The notes: generated from the sequence alone by a model not told the origin. Positions 9,423 through 18,585 are shown, counted from the first letter of the stretch. The stretch: DNA of 64,000 nucleotides from Pseudodesulfovibrio sp. JC047 (GCF_010468615.1 NZ_WUEH01000002.1:124001-188000); one strand, 5' to 3'. A program made the numbers and translations.

Positions 9423-10139
9423 ATGAAACATGTCGGCATTGACGGATGCAAAAAAGGATGGTTCGCGGTCTGGACCACCAATACGCACTGGTTTTTCGAA
9501 CTGTACCCAACCTTTGAAGCGGTGTGGCAGGCCCATTCCAATGCCGCACTGCTGCTGGTGGACATGCCCGTGGGGCTTCCGGAAACCGGCACCCGTCAGG
9601 CCGACACTCTGACCAGACACCAGCTTGGTCCTCGAAAAAGCAGTCTCTTTAATACTCCGGTTCGATCCGCCGTGTACGCCCGGTCGAAACAGGCAGCGAA
9701 AGTACAAAATCGACAGCTTTCCGGCAAGTCACTCTCTGAACAATCCTTGAGTATTATACCAAAGATACGAGAACTCGATCAGGTGATGCAATCCTTTCCT
9801 GACGCCCGGTCAAAATGTTTCGAAGCCCACCCGGAACGATGCTTTGCCTCCTTGGGAGGCGAGCCTCAACCCTTTTCCAAAAAAGACATTGTGGGCATCA
9901 TGGACCGGGTGGCTCTGCTTGAAACACACATTCCCGGTCTCCGGGAATTCATTGCCGCCGTCCGCACCACTCATCCCATGAGTCACGTTGCCGGGGACGA
10001 CATTCTGGACGCCTGTGTGTTGGCGGTCACCGCGCAGAGGGGAAAAGCCGGGCTGCGACCAATCCCCGATCCCCCCGAAATTGACGCAACCGGACTCCCA
10101 ATGGCAATCTGGTTCAACGATCGCCATGACATTCCATGA
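9423..10139 (+). CDS. DUF429 family protein (predicted RNase H-like fold)
   Basis: A 238-residue protein beginning M-K-H-V-G-I-D-G-C-K-K-G-W, the standard DUF429 opening, followed by L-L-V-D-M-P-V-G-L-P and, near the C-terminus, D-D-I-L-D-A-C-V-L-A. DUF429 proteins are predicted RNase H-fold nucleases; the Asp residues in V-G-I-D-G, V-D-M-P and D-D-I-L-D-A would form the metal site, but activity is not established for most members. The ATG at 9423 fits the family start; the upstream 18 codons were dropped. Confidence 0.85.
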   Translation: MKHVGIDGCKKGWFAVWTTNTHWFFELYPTFEAVWQAHSNAALLLVDMPVGLPETGTRQADTLTRHQLGPRKSSLFNTPVRSAVYARSKQAAKVQNRQLSGKSLSEQSLSIIPKIRELDQVMQSFPDARSKCFEAHPERCFASLGGEPQPFSKKDIVGIMDRVALLETHIPGLREFIAAVRTTHPMSHVAGDDILDACVLAVTAQRGKAGLRPIPDPPEIDATGLPMAIWFNDRHDIP

Positions 10140-10150
10140 AAGGAGCACTC

Positions 10151-11392
10151 ATGCACACATGTGAATTCACGCAAAGCCCCCGCTATCTGGCCCTGTCACT
10201 CATGTTGAGCCTTGTGCTCATCATGGGAGCGTGTGTCAAAAAACCACTGGCACCGCTGCCAGTGGACCCGCTGGCCGTAAGTTTTCTGCCGCAAAAAGGG
10301 GAGTTCATTTCTCCATACGGCGACCAAATCAGCTTTGACGACATCATGAAAACCACCACGGGATATGACTATATCCTCATTGGCGAAGGGCACCGAAACG
10401 CCTGGGATCACCGTGTCCAGCAACAAATATTGGCCGGACTTTCAGAATCGGGCGACGGACTCTCATTGGGACTCGAAATGGTGGCCGTGGACAAACAGAA
10501 TGTGCTTGACGATTTCGGGGACGGACAAATCGCATTGGACGATCTCGCCGAAGAGCTGGAATGGCCCACCCGATGGGGCTACCCGTTTTCCCTGTTCAAA
10601 GGACATTTCGAACTGGCTCGACGAAACAGTATTCCCGTGGTCGGTCTGAACGTCCCTTCTGCCGTGACCCGCAAAATTACAAAGCAGGGCCTTGAATCCC
10701 TGTCTGACGAGGAAAAAGCGTTCCTGCCCGAAACCATCATCCCGCCGTCCAGCGACCAACAGGCCATGCTGGACATGATTTTCGAACAGCATGAAGCACG
10801 GGACGCCGAGAACATCGAGCAACGGGATCGGTTTCATCTGGTCCAATCCATCTGGGATTCCAAGATGGCCGAAGAAGCGGTCTCTGTCCGCCGAAAATAC
10901 GATTGGCCCGTGCTCATCATTGCCGGAGCCGGTCATGTGGAACAGGCATGGGGCATTGCCATGCGGCTCAGACGGCTTGATCCGGCGGCCCGTATCCTGT
11001 CCATCATGCCATGGCGAGGCGGCCCGTTCGATGCCGAAGCCGGAGACGTCTTTTTCTATTCTCCGGACAGCTATCAATCCAAAATGGGCGCGCTGTTGAC
11101 AACGGTTGATACCGGCGGTCTGCTCGTGGAGTCGGTTCAGCGCGGATCGCGCGCGGCCAAGGCGGGACTCCGCCCCGGTGACCGACTGGTGGAGGCTTCC
11201 GGCATTCCATTGGAACACCTGTTCAGCCTGCACATTGCCGGGTCCAAAGTTCATGAAGCGAATGAGGAATTGATCTTCACGGTCCAACGTGACGACACCC
11301 TCTTCGTGACCAACATGGGCCGACTCGGCACCCCGAAATCCATAAAAAAATCCCAAAAAACCTCATCTGAGACCTCTGGAGAACACCAATGA
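10151..11392 (+). CDS. ChaN-family lipoprotein with C-terminal PDZ domain
   Basis: A 413-residue lipoprotein. The signal peptide ends in L-I-M-G-A-C with the lipidated Cys at position 28. Residues about 55-300 match the ChaN/DUF399 family (Y-I-L-I-G-E-G-H-R-N near the start and I-I-A-G-A-G-H-V near the end), whose Campylobacter member binds heme at the cell surface. Residues about 320-395 form a PDZ-like domain (G-G-L-L-V, then K-A-G-L-R-P-G-D-R-L). The ATG at 10151 has GGAG upstream; the open frame extends five codons further. The following gene overlaps its stop by four bases (ATGA). A heme or iron role is inference from the family. Confidence 0.87.
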   Translation: MHTCEFTQSPRYLALSLMLSLVLIMGACVKKPLAPLPVDPLAVSFLPQKGEFISPYGDQISFDDIMKTTTGYDYILIGEGHRNAWDHRVQQQILAGLSESGDGLSLGLEMVAVDKQNVLDDFGDGQIALDDLAEELEWPTRWGYPFSLFKGHFELARRNSIPVVGLNVPSAVTRKITKQGLESLSDEEKAFLPETIIPPSSDQQAMLDMIFEQHEARDAENIEQRDRFHLVQSIWDSKMAEEAVSVRRKYDWPVLIIAGAGHVEQAWGIAMRLRRLDPAARILSIMPWRGGPFDAEAGDVFFYSPDSYQSKMGALLTTVDTGGLLVESVQRGSRAAKAGLRPGDRLVEASGIPLEHLFSLHIAGSKVHEANEELIFTVQRDDTLFVTNMGRLGTPKSIKKSQKTSSETSGEHQ

Positions 11393-11880
11393 TCCGTCAC
11401 GCTCTTGCCATTGCCCTTGTCATCATCTGTACCCCGTTCGCGGCCTTTGGCAGTGACCTGTCCGAATTCCTGCCTGAAACCGTGAGCGACATGCAACGGC
11501 TCCAGCTTGTCGTGGGCGACCAGGCACAACAGGAAGTCGATCAATTGCACGGCAAGGCACTCCCAGCCAAAGCCAGTGCCATTGGCCGATATCTCCGCCC
11601 CAAAGACGTGGGAACAGCGCGACCGGCCGAGGTCTGGCTGTCACGGGTGAGTTCGGAAAAGGAAGCCCGTCGTCAGGTCGGGGTCATGGTCCACAAGATG
11701 TATGAAAATCCGAAATCGCCCTTCAAGAATCCGAAAAAATTGCTGAAGAACGGTATTTCCGTCTACCGTTTCACTGGAATGGGCCAGGTGCATCTCATCT
11801 GGCATGTGGGTGACATCGGTTACTGGATCAGTGCCCAGCCCGATGATGAGACCCTGATGCTGGACACATTCTGTCGATAA
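11389..11880 (+). CDS. Exported protein of unknown function
   Basis: A 163-residue protein with a cleavable-looking signal peptide (positive start, hydrophobic 4-18, A-F-G-S at the cut region about 20-22). The mature part is one small domain with no motif that I recognise confidently. It resembles DUF6599-type lipoprotein-like families in general pattern, but that is only a guess. Its ATG overlaps the stop of the ChaN-PDZ lipoprotein gene, so the two are translationally coupled and probably act together in the periplasm. Confidence 0.8.
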   Translation: MIRHALAIALVIICTPFAAFGSDLSEFLPETVSDMQRLQLVVGDQAQQEVDQLHGKALPAKASAIGRYLRPKDVGTARPAEVWLSRVSSEKEARRQVGVMVHKMYENPKSPFKNPKKLLKNGISVYRFTGMGQVHLIWHVGDIGYWISAQPDDETLMLDTFCR

Positions 11881-11956
11881 AAACGGACCTCTCGGCTACC
11901 AATTGGCGCGGCCTTCGCGCTTTTCACCGCCCCGGTTTTCAGGTATTCAGCACACT

Positions 11957-12775
11957 ATGCCAGAACTGCCCGAAGTCGAAGTCATTGCCCGTGGGTTGAA
12001 CCACACGCTCAAGGGGCGCACCATTGTCTCCGTTGACGTGCCGGGCTTGACCCGCCTGAGCGACTCGGCGGAAATCCTCGTGCCCGGAGTCACGGGCCGA
12101 ACCATTCACCGGGCCTATCGACGGGCCAAGGTGCTCCTGATCGAACTGGACAACGCGACCACGCTGGTCTTTCATCTCAAGATGACTGGCCGGGTGGTCC
12201 ACAGTGCTCCCCGGACCATCACCTCACATGATCGAATCGTCTTCATCCTTGATGACGGGTCATGGCTCATCTTTTCCGACATGCGCAAATTCGGTTATGT
12301 CAAACTGATGGATGAACACCGGCTGGCGAATTGGGATTTTCTCCAAAGAGTCGGTCCCGAGCCACTTGAGACCTCGCCCGAAGATCTTGCCAAACGAATC
12401 AGCGGCCGAAAGACCGCAATCAAGGGGCTGTTGCTCAACCAATCCGTTGTGGCCGGTATCGGCAACATCTATGCGGACGAGTCCCTGTTTCGGGCACAAC
12501 TGCACCCGACGACTCCGGCCAACACCCTGACCCGGGCCGAGGCAGTGACCCTTTTTACTGAACTGCGGGCGGTCCTTGCTCAGGCCATCCGCGAAAACGG
12601 CAGCTCCATCTCGGATTACGTCACGGCCCACGGTGACGCCGGAGCCTTTCAAAACAGCTTCAACGTGTATGGCAAAAAGGGCCAGCCGTGTCCGTTGTGC
12701 TCCGCCCGGTTGCAAACGCTCACGGTGGCGGGACGGACCTCCACCTTCTGCTCGCACTGCCAACCAAAACGGTGA
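11957..12775 (+). CDS. mutM: Formamidopyrimidine-DNA glycosylase
   Basis: A 272-residue bifunctional DNA glycosylase/AP lyase that removes oxidised purines such as 8-oxoguanine. It starts M-P-E-L-P-E-V-E, giving the catalytic N-terminal Pro2 and Glu3 after Met removal. The helix-two-turn-helix region (about 145-180, N-Q-S-V-V-A-G-I-G-N-I-Y-A-D-E) and the C-terminal zinc finger (C-P-L-C ... C-S-H-C) are intact. Length is normal for the family. The ATG at 11957 is fixed by the requirement for Pro as residue 2; the longer open frame is discarded. Confidence 0.97.
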   Translation: MPELPEVEVIARGLNHTLKGRTIVSVDVPGLTRLSDSAEILVPGVTGRTIHRAYRRAKVLLIELDNATTLVFHLKMTGRVVHSAPRTITSHDRIVFILDDGSWLIFSDMRKFGYVKLMDEHRLANWDFLQRVGPEPLETSPEDLAKRISGRKTAIKGLLLNQSVVAGIGNIYADESLFRAQLHPTTPANTLTRAEAVTLFTELRAVLAQAIRENGSSISDYVTAHGDAGAFQNSFNVYGKKGQPCPLCSARLQTLTVAGRTSTFCSHCQPKR

Positions 12776-12883
12776 TCGGCGGTCCACTGGCGATTTCACC
12801 CGAAAAAAGATAGAAAAAACACGGAAGGGACGTCTTTTCCAAACAATGTCTATACAATTTCAAATGACCGTGCTGAGGATGCA

Positions 12884-14431
12884 GTGAACAGACACGCACA
12901 GACCATAGCGAAAAACGCGGCAGTGGTGGCAGGAGCCACGCTGATTTCTCGCATTCTGGGATTTGTCCGGGACATCATCGTGGCCTTTGCCCTCGGTGCC
13001 GGACTGTTTGCCGACGCGTTTTTCGTGGCGTTTCGCATCCCGAATCTCTTGCGCCGCCTCTTTGGTGAAGGGTCACTGACCATGGCCTTCATTCCGGTCT
13101 ATTCCCGAACCCGGGAAGAGCACGGCGAAGCAGCGGCACAGGCCATGGCACGGTCCGCCATGGTCTGGCTCGCGGTCATTCTCATCGGCGTCACCATACT
13201 CGTCGAAATTCTGGCCCGTCCCCTGACCATGGCCATTGCCCCGGGGTTCATCGACAATACCGAACAATTCCAGGTCACCATCGACCTGATCCGCATCTGC
13301 TTTCCCTATGTCATCTTCATTTGCGGCGTGGCCCTGTGCATGGGTATTCTCAATTCACAAGGGCACTTCCTTGCCCCGGCCCTGGCTCCGGTGGCCTTGA
13401 ATATAGCCCTCATAAGTGCCGCGCTGTTCGGCTATTTCATGGGATACAACGTCGCCTATTGCATGGCGTATGGCGTGCTCATCGGTGGGGCAAGCCAATG
13501 GTTCCTTCAACAACCCTTTCTGAAGCGGACCAACTTTTCATGGCGCGGCCCATGGTCATGGCGCAACAAGGGCGTGGCCCGGATGGGTTTGCTCATGCTC
13601 CCCACCGTGTTCGGTGCCGCAGTCTATCAATTGAATATCCTGCTCGGCACCCTGCTGGCCTCATTTCTCCCCGTAGGATCGGTCTCCTATCTGTATTATG
13701 CGGACAGACTGGTCCAATTCCCGCTGGGCGTCTTCGGTATCGCGGTCAGCACCGCAGCCTTGCCCAGTCTGGCACAACTCGCGGCCCGCAACGAAATGGA
13801 CGAATATGACAAAGCCCTGTCCGCCTCATTGGGATTGACGCTGTTCATCGCCCTTCCCGCTGCCACTGGTCTCATCGGGTTGGCCCACCCCGTCATCGGA
13901 CTACTCTTTGAACGCGGCGCCTTTACCGCACAGGCCGTCACTGCCACGGCACAAGCACTGATCGCCTATGCCGTTGGCCTGCCCTTCATCGCCCTTTCCC
14001 GGCCACTGGTCGCGGGATTCTACGCGCTGGAGGACACCCGCACCCCGGTCAAAATCGCGGTAGGCTGTCTCATCGCCAACGTGGGACTCGGTGTCTGGCT
14101 CATGCAGTCCTTGGCCCATGTGGGACTCGCTCTGGCTGTCAGCCTGTCCTCGCTGCTGAACTTCGGGCTGCTCCACATTTTTCTGACCCGCAAACGAGCA
14201 ACGCGCCTCCTGCCTGCCGGGTCCACGCTCAAGACAGCGGCCTTGTCCATCCTCATTGGCTGGAGCGCATATTTAACCGCGAGCTGGACACCGTGGTGTC
14301 TCGTACTCATCCCGGTATGGGTGCTCATTTACATCGGGTTGGCCCTGCTGCTCCGCCTGAATGAGGCGCAACTTCTCTTCGCAATGATTCGCACTCGGCT
14401 CAAACGCGGCACACCGCCAAAGGGGGCATGA
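12884..14431 (+). CDS. murJ: Lipid II flippase MurJ
   Basis: A 515-residue polytopic inner-membrane protein of the MurJ/MviN family, with 13-14 predicted membrane helices. Diagnostic stretches are I-S-R-I-L-G-F-V-R-D (about 22-31), A-F-F-V-A-F-R-I-P-N-L-L-R-R-L-F-G-E-G (about 46-64) and F-I-P-V-Y (about 71-75). It flips the peptidoglycan precursor lipid II to the periplasm. Translation starts at GTG 12884, supported by GAGGA upstream and by the N-terminal charge pattern. Its last four bases overlap the start of the methyltransferase gene. Confidence 0.96.
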   Translation: MNRHAQTIAKNAAVVAGATLISRILGFVRDIIVAFALGAGLFADAFFVAFRIPNLLRRLFGEGSLTMAFIPVYSRTREEHGEAAAQAMARSAMVWLAVILIGVTILVEILARPLTMAIAPGFIDNTEQFQVTIDLIRICFPYVIFICGVALCMGILNSQGHFLAPALAPVALNIALISAALFGYFMGYNVAYCMAYGVLIGGASQWFLQQPFLKRTNFSWRGPWSWRNKGVARMGLLMLPTVFGAAVYQLNILLGTLLASFLPVGSVSYLYYADRLVQFPLGVFGIAVSTAALPSLAQLAARNEMDEYDKALSASLGLTLFIALPAATGLIGLAHPVIGLLFERGAFTAQAVTATAQALIAYAVGLPFIALSRPLVAGFYALEDTRTPVKIAVGCLIANVGLGVWLMQSLAHVGLALAVSLSSLLNFGLLHIFLTRKRATRLLPAGSTLKTAALSILIGWSAYLTASWTPWCLVLIPVWVLIYIGLALLLRLNEAQLLFAMIRTRLKRGTPPKGA

Positions 14432-15246
14432 TGGGCCATATCGATACCACAGCCATCCTCAACCGACGGGACCAATTCCCGCGCGGATTGACCCAGCCGG
14501 ACGGCGGTTACCGTTTTTCGTTGGACTCCCTGTTGTTGAGCTGCTTTGCCACGGTTGGTCGGCGACACACAGGCATTGATCTCGGCTGCGGCTGCGGTGT
14601 CATCGGCATTGGAATGGCCCTGCGTCAGCCCGGAATATCCATCACCGGCGTTGAATTGAACCCGGACAGTCTCACGGCGGCACAGACAAATATCACGAAT
14701 CTGCATCTGCACGACAAAATAACCGTCACCCCGGGAGACGTGGCCACATGGCGGTCTGAATCCGTGGTGAATTTCGTAGTGGCCAATCCGCCATATCGAC
14801 AACTCGGCACCGGCAGAATCAGTCAGGGACAGGAACGGGAAACCGCCCGGTTCGAAGCACGAGCCACCTTCTCGGCCTTTGCCCGATGCGCTGCCATCGC
14901 ACTCAAGACCCGGGGCAAATTCATCTTTGTTCACCTCGCGGAACGCCTCCCCGACCTCATGCACGATGTGGCCGAAGCCGGACTGGTTCCCAAACGAATG
15001 CAGCTGGTCCACGGACGAGCAAATGAAACCGCCAAGATCGTACTCATGGAAACGATGAAGGCCGGTGGTCCGGGTGTCACAATCGAACCGCCACTGATCC
15101 TGCATGAAGGCACTGGCCCGGCGACCCGTTTGACGCAGGAAGCACTGAATTTTTGCCCGTATCTGGCCTGTAATACCGGGGCAAAATCCGGTGAGTCGGC
15201 CAAGCAGGACCCCATTGAGACTCCTCCTGAAAAGACAGATCGATAA
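14428..15246 (+). CDS. TrmN6-like SAM-dependent methyltransferase
   Basis: A 272-residue class I methyltransferase. Motif I is I-D-L-G-C-G-C-G-V-I-G (about 49-59), an acidic motif II follows (G-V-E-L-N-P) and N-P-P-Y occurs at about 119-122, the hallmark of N6-adenine/amino-group methyltransferases. The N-terminal F-P-R-G-L-T-Q-P-D-G-G-Y-R-F-S-L-D-S-L-L pattern fits the TrmN6/YfiC group that modifies A37 of tRNA-Val in Escherichia coli. The substrate here is inferred only from family. ATGATG gives two possible starts (14428 and 14431); the first overlaps the MurJ stop. Confidence 0.9.
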   Translation: MMGHIDTTAILNRRDQFPRGLTQPDGGYRFSLDSLLLSCFATVGRRHTGIDLGCGCGVIGIGMALRQPGISITGVELNPDSLTAAQTNITNLHLHDKITVTPGDVATWRSESVVNFVVANPPYRQLGTGRISQGQERETARFEARATFSAFARCAAIALKTRGKFIFVHLAERLPDLMHDVAEAGLVPKRMQLVHGRANETAKIVLMETMKAGGPGVTIEPPLILHEGTGPATRLTQEALNFCPYLACNTGAKSGESAKQDPIETPPEKTDR

Positions 15247-15263
15247 CCCAAAAAATAGTCAAA

Positions 15264-16607
15264 ATGATTAAAAAACTTATTATCGATAACTTCATGGCTC
15301 ATGAGCATACCGAGTTGGAACTCGGTCCTGGCCTGACTATTCTGACCGGTGGCAACAACACCGGCAAATCAGCGGTGGTCGAAGCGTTGCGCTGTCTGGC
15401 GACCAACCCGGTGCCGAGCCATAATATCCGGCACGGGGCCAAGGAAGCCCGGGTCAGCGTGGTGCTTGATGACGACACGAAGGTGGTCTGGATTCGCAAG
15501 AAGCGGTCATCCGGCTATGAACTCTGGAAACCGGGTGCCGAAGAACCGGAAGAGTATTGGAAATTTGGCCGAACACCGCCGGAAGACATCCGCGCCGCCC
15601 TCAAACTGGATCTGGTGGAACTCGAATCCGGCGACCCCGTGGATATCCATGTCGGCAACCAGCGCGAGCCGGTTTTTCTACTCAACAAACCGCCGAGCAA
15701 TGCAGCGGCCTTTTTTGCCGCGTCCACGGAAAGCGCGCATCTGCTGGCCATGCAAAACCTGCTGAAACGGCAAACCACAGACGCCAAACGACAGGCCCGG
15801 GAGCTGGACACCCAGACCGATCACATCGAAACGTCCATCGATAAACTGGCCCCATTACCGGACATCGAACTCCATCTGGACCGGACCCGAGAACTCGAAG
15901 CCGTGGCAACGGACTTTGAAAAAACACTCCCGGCTCTGGAAAACGCGTTGAAAAAGCAGCAACGGCTCTCCCAAAAACTGACCCGGACCACAGCGAACAA
16001 GGCCCTTCTGGAGACGATTTCCCCCCCGCCTGAAACGGCGAACACCACCGCGTTGAATACCCGAATTCACGCCCTGCAATCCCTTGAGAAAAAAGAAAGG
16101 ACGGCAGCGTCAAATCGCGACGTTCTCTCTCGGCTCCAGCCACCGACTCCACTTCAGGAAACCACACCGCTGGCCGCACTCATTCACGCGCTCCACACGG
16201 CCTCGGATGCGCTGCACACCGCCGAAACACAAACACCCGTTTTCGATCGGCTCAACCCGCTTCCCTCCCTGAATGCAACCGATGCACTGGCACAGTCCAT
16301 CGACACCATGTTGGCCACACGCTACCGGCGCGCACGCCTTGCCCGATGGGAAACGGTTCTGCATCAGATTGCTCCCCCTCCCGATATGGACTCTACGGAC
16401 ATGCTGGGACGAACTTTGACGCGAATGAGCGAACTCAGCACGCAGATCGAATCAACACGGGCAGACCTTGCGGTCTTGGAGAAAACATTGCGGACGCACG
16501 AAAAAACCGTGGAAAAACGACTTCAGGAACTGGGGCGTTGCCCCACCTGCGGCGGCACCATGACCGCAGCCACATTCATTGATTCCGGGAGTGACCATGA
16601 CGCTTGA
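15264..16607 (+). CDS. Rad50/SbcC-like N-terminal ATPase half with C-terminal zinc-hook CxxC
   Basis: A 447-residue protein. It begins like SMC/Rad50 proteins (M-I-K-K-L-I-I-D-N-F-M-A-H) with a Walker A motif G29-G-N-N-T-G-K-S36. No Walker B or ABC signature is present. Residues about 185-405 are helical, with five spaced units each starting with a Leu/Ile-x-Pro-x-Pro-like turn (for example I-S-P-P-P and L-N-P-L-P). The end carries R-C-P-T-C-G-G (Cys426, Cys429), which looks like a Rad50 zinc hook, only 18 residues from the stop. It thus resembles the outgoing half of Rad50 cut at the hook. The missing C-terminal half is encoded three genes downstream (17866-18519). The stop overlaps the nuclease gene start. 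Confidence 0.85.
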   Translation: MIKKLIIDNFMAHEHTELELGPGLTILTGGNNTGKSAVVEALRCLATNPVPSHNIRHGAKEARVSVVLDDDTKVVWIRKKRSSGYELWKPGAEEPEEYWKFGRTPPEDIRAALKLDLVELESGDPVDIHVGNQREPVFLLNKPPSNAAAFFAASTESAHLLAMQNLLKRQTTDAKRQARELDTQTDHIETSIDKLAPLPDIELHLDRTRELEAVATDFEKTLPALENALKKQQRLSQKLTRTTANKALLETISPPPETANTTALNTRIHALQSLEKKERTAASNRDVLSRLQPPTPLQETTPLAALIHALHTASDALHTAETQTPVFDRLNPLPSLNATDALAQSIDTMLATRYRRARLARWETVLHQIAPPPDMDSTDMLGRTLTRMSELSTQIESTRADLAVLEKTLRTHEKTVEKRLQELGRCPTCGGTMTAATFIDSGSDHDA

Positions 16608-17559
16608 ACATGTTCACGGCAACGGCCTGTTTTTCATCGCGGACCCCCATCTTGCGGACCATCCGCCGGGTCAACGGCTCCATGGCTACCTCGATCAGGT
16701 CATGAACAAAATCGAGGCCTGTCTCGATCAGGCACAGGAACTGGGCATGATTCCGGTCTTTCTGGGCGATCTGTTTCACTGGCCCCGTGACAACTCCAAC
16801 AAGATGCTTGTGGAACTCATTCGCATCTTTGGGTCGCGAACCTCGATTTTCCCCATCTGGGCCTTGGTGGGCAACCACGACAAATACCAATCCCGGTTCA
16901 CGGAAGACGTGTCGCTTGCGGTGCTCGAAGCCGCCGGAGTGCTCCATCTCATGAAGGACAGCGGTCCGCAATTCATTCTCGAGACTCCAACAGAACAGGT
17001 GCTCATCTGCGGTACCCCGGACGGGTCTCCGCTGCCCAAAAAATATGAGCATCAGCCCGATGATCCGGAAACCGTGCTCTGGGTGACCCATCACAACATC
17101 CAATTCCCCGAATTCATTGACCGGGCCTATTCCATCAAGGAGCTGCCCGGCATCGACTGGCTGGTCAACGGTCACATTCACCGTCCGCAGACCACCATCA
17201 CCAAAGGCCAGACCACGTGGGCCAATCCCGGCAATATCACCCGATTGACCTTCAACCGCCGGTCCATGGAACGTGAACCCGCAGCGTCCATCTGGACACT
17301 GGGGTGCGAAGATCTGGTCCCGTGGGTGGTCCCATTTCTGCCCTTTGACCACGTTTTCCCGGACCAGGAACTGCCCGCCGAGGAACTCGCTGCCGAAGGC
17401 GAGTCAAAATTCATCAGCGGACTGGAACGACTCGCGTGGCAACGCACCCATGAAGGCACCGGCCTGAAACAATTTCTTCAAGAAAACCTGAGTACCCAAA
17501 CCCCGGAAGGACATCTTATCTGGGGACTCTACGAGGAGGTCACACATCATGACGAATAA
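16597..17559 (+). CDS. Mre11/SbcD-like calcineurin-fold phosphoesterase
   Basis: A 320-residue metallophosphoesterase. The five metal motifs are visible: F-I-A-D-P-H-L (about 11-17), F-L-G-D-L-F-H (about 56-62), L-V-G-N-H-D-K (about 90-96), V-T-H-H-N (about 166-170) and V-N-G-H-I-H-R-P (about 188-195). This order matches Mre11/SbcD nucleases, which work with a Rad50/SbcC ATPase on DNA ends. Its position between the two halves of a Rad50-like ATPase supports that role; nuclease activity is inferred. The ATG at 16597 overlaps the upstream gene by 11 bases; an in-frame GTG at 16591 is an alternative. Confidence 0.88.
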   Translation: MTLEHVHGNGLFFIADPHLADHPPGQRLHGYLDQVMNKIEACLDQAQELGMIPVFLGDLFHWPRDNSNKMLVELIRIFGSRTSIFPIWALVGNHDKYQSRFTEDVSLAVLEAAGVLHLMKDSGPQFILETPTEQVLICGTPDGSPLPKKYEHQPDDPETVLWVTHHNIQFPEFIDRAYSIKELPGIDWLVNGHIHRPQTTITKGQTTWANPGNITRLTFNRRSMEREPAASIWTLGCEDLVPWVVPFLPFDHVFPDQELPAEELAAEGESKFISGLERLAWQRTHEGTGLKQFLQENLSTQTPEGHLIWGLYEEVTHHDE

Positions 17560-17869
17560 CCATACGGACACCACACGAGATTCCCGCGTCGAACAGGAAC
17601 TCAAAGAACTTCGAGACGACTATCAACACTTATGGGAGCGCAAGGTACGCACAGAGCAGGACGTCGACACCCTGACCACCCAGTTGGAGACCCTGAAGCA
17701 ACAGGCTCTGGCTGAATACGGCACCAGTGACATCAACGAACTCCAAACATTGTTGGAAGAGAAACGCCAACAAAACGAGAAGGTTGTCGCCGACTACCGC
17801 GAACATATCCAACAAATACAAACCGAACTCGAGCAGGTTGAAAACGCAGTGGATGGCGAAAAGGCATGA
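17549..17869 (+). CDS. Small coiled-coil protein of the split Rad50 operon
   Basis: A 106-residue, highly charged, almost entirely helical protein with heptad-like spacing of Leu, Val and Ile from about residue 14 to 100 and no Cys or membrane segment. It overlaps the nuclease gene by 11 bases and the ATPase C-half by four, so translation is tightly coupled. It may supply or brace part of the coiled-coil arm missing from the C-terminal ATPase half. That is inference from context; I recognise no family. Confidence 0.82.
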   Translation: MTNNHTDTTRDSRVEQELKELRDDYQHLWERKVRTEQDVDTLTTQLETLKQQALAEYGTSDINELQTLLEEKRQQNEKVVADYREHIQQIQTELEQVENAVDGEKA

Positions 17870-18519
17870 CCCTGGACGTGGACAAAAAAGCCCTTCGAAA
17901 GGCGGAACGTCGTTTGGACAGGCTCTCGGCATTGGCCGAGACCCTGCACAACGAGCATGGTCGCATCCGCGAAAAACAGACGTCAATACAGGAATTTTTG
18001 ACACTGGCTCCAAAGGCCCGAGACACATTGGAAGCCCTATCCACGGCCTTGTTCGGCAAGATTCTGGATGAGGTCGAAGCCAATCTGACCCATGCCATTC
18101 GAGAAATTCTCGGGCAGGACCGGGTGGTCACCACGGTGCGAGAGGTCAAGAACAACCGGCTTCAAATTCAGTTCCAGATTCGCAATCAGGGCAAGGAAGA
18201 CGAAATCGAGGACATCATGACCGGCCAAGGCGGCTCGGTCTGCAACATCCTCTCTGTGGGATTGCGGCTCATTGCCCTGTCTCAATTGCCAGAGGAGCAT
18301 CACCGACCTTTCCTCGTGCTCGACGAACAAGACTGCTGGCTCAAGCCCGCGCTTATCCCGAAATTCATGCGACTCATCGAAGCCATTGCCGACAGATTGT
18401 CATTGCAATTGCTCGTCATTTCACATCATCCACTTGATCTCTTCGCGGCTTCCGCCCACCGTATCTACGAACTGGTCCCGGATGTCGAGCGCGGCTCCAC
18501 CATCAAGCTGGTCAAATAA
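17866..18519 (+). CDS. Rad50/SbcC-like C-terminal ATPase half
   Basis: A 217-residue protein. It starts with a coiled-coil stretch (about 6-75). A signature-like segment G-Q-G-G-S-V-C-N-I-L-S-V (120-131) stands where ABC/SMC ATPases have their signature motif. Walker B is F-L-V-L-D-E-Q-D (149-156, D153/E154) and a switch His follows in V-I-S-H-H (184-188). There is no Walker A. It therefore complements the Walker A half encoded at 15264-16607. Both halves must associate for ATP hydrolysis if the model is right. The start overlaps the preceding gene (ATGA). Confidence 0.85.
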   Translation: MTLDVDKKALRKAERRLDRLSALAETLHNEHGRIREKQTSIQEFLTLAPKARDTLEALSTALFGKILDEVEANLTHAIREILGQDRVVTTVREVKNNRLQIQFQIRNQGKEDEIEDIMTGQGGSVCNILSVGLRLIALSQLPEEHHRPFLVLDEQDCWLKPALIPKFMRLIEAIADRLSLQLLVISHHPLDLFAASAHRIYELVPDVERGSTIKLVK

Positions 18520-18585
18520 TCGACCAATTTTCGCTGAACACCTCTGGACAAACGAAAAACCATACTTATTTTTGTAATACAGGGA

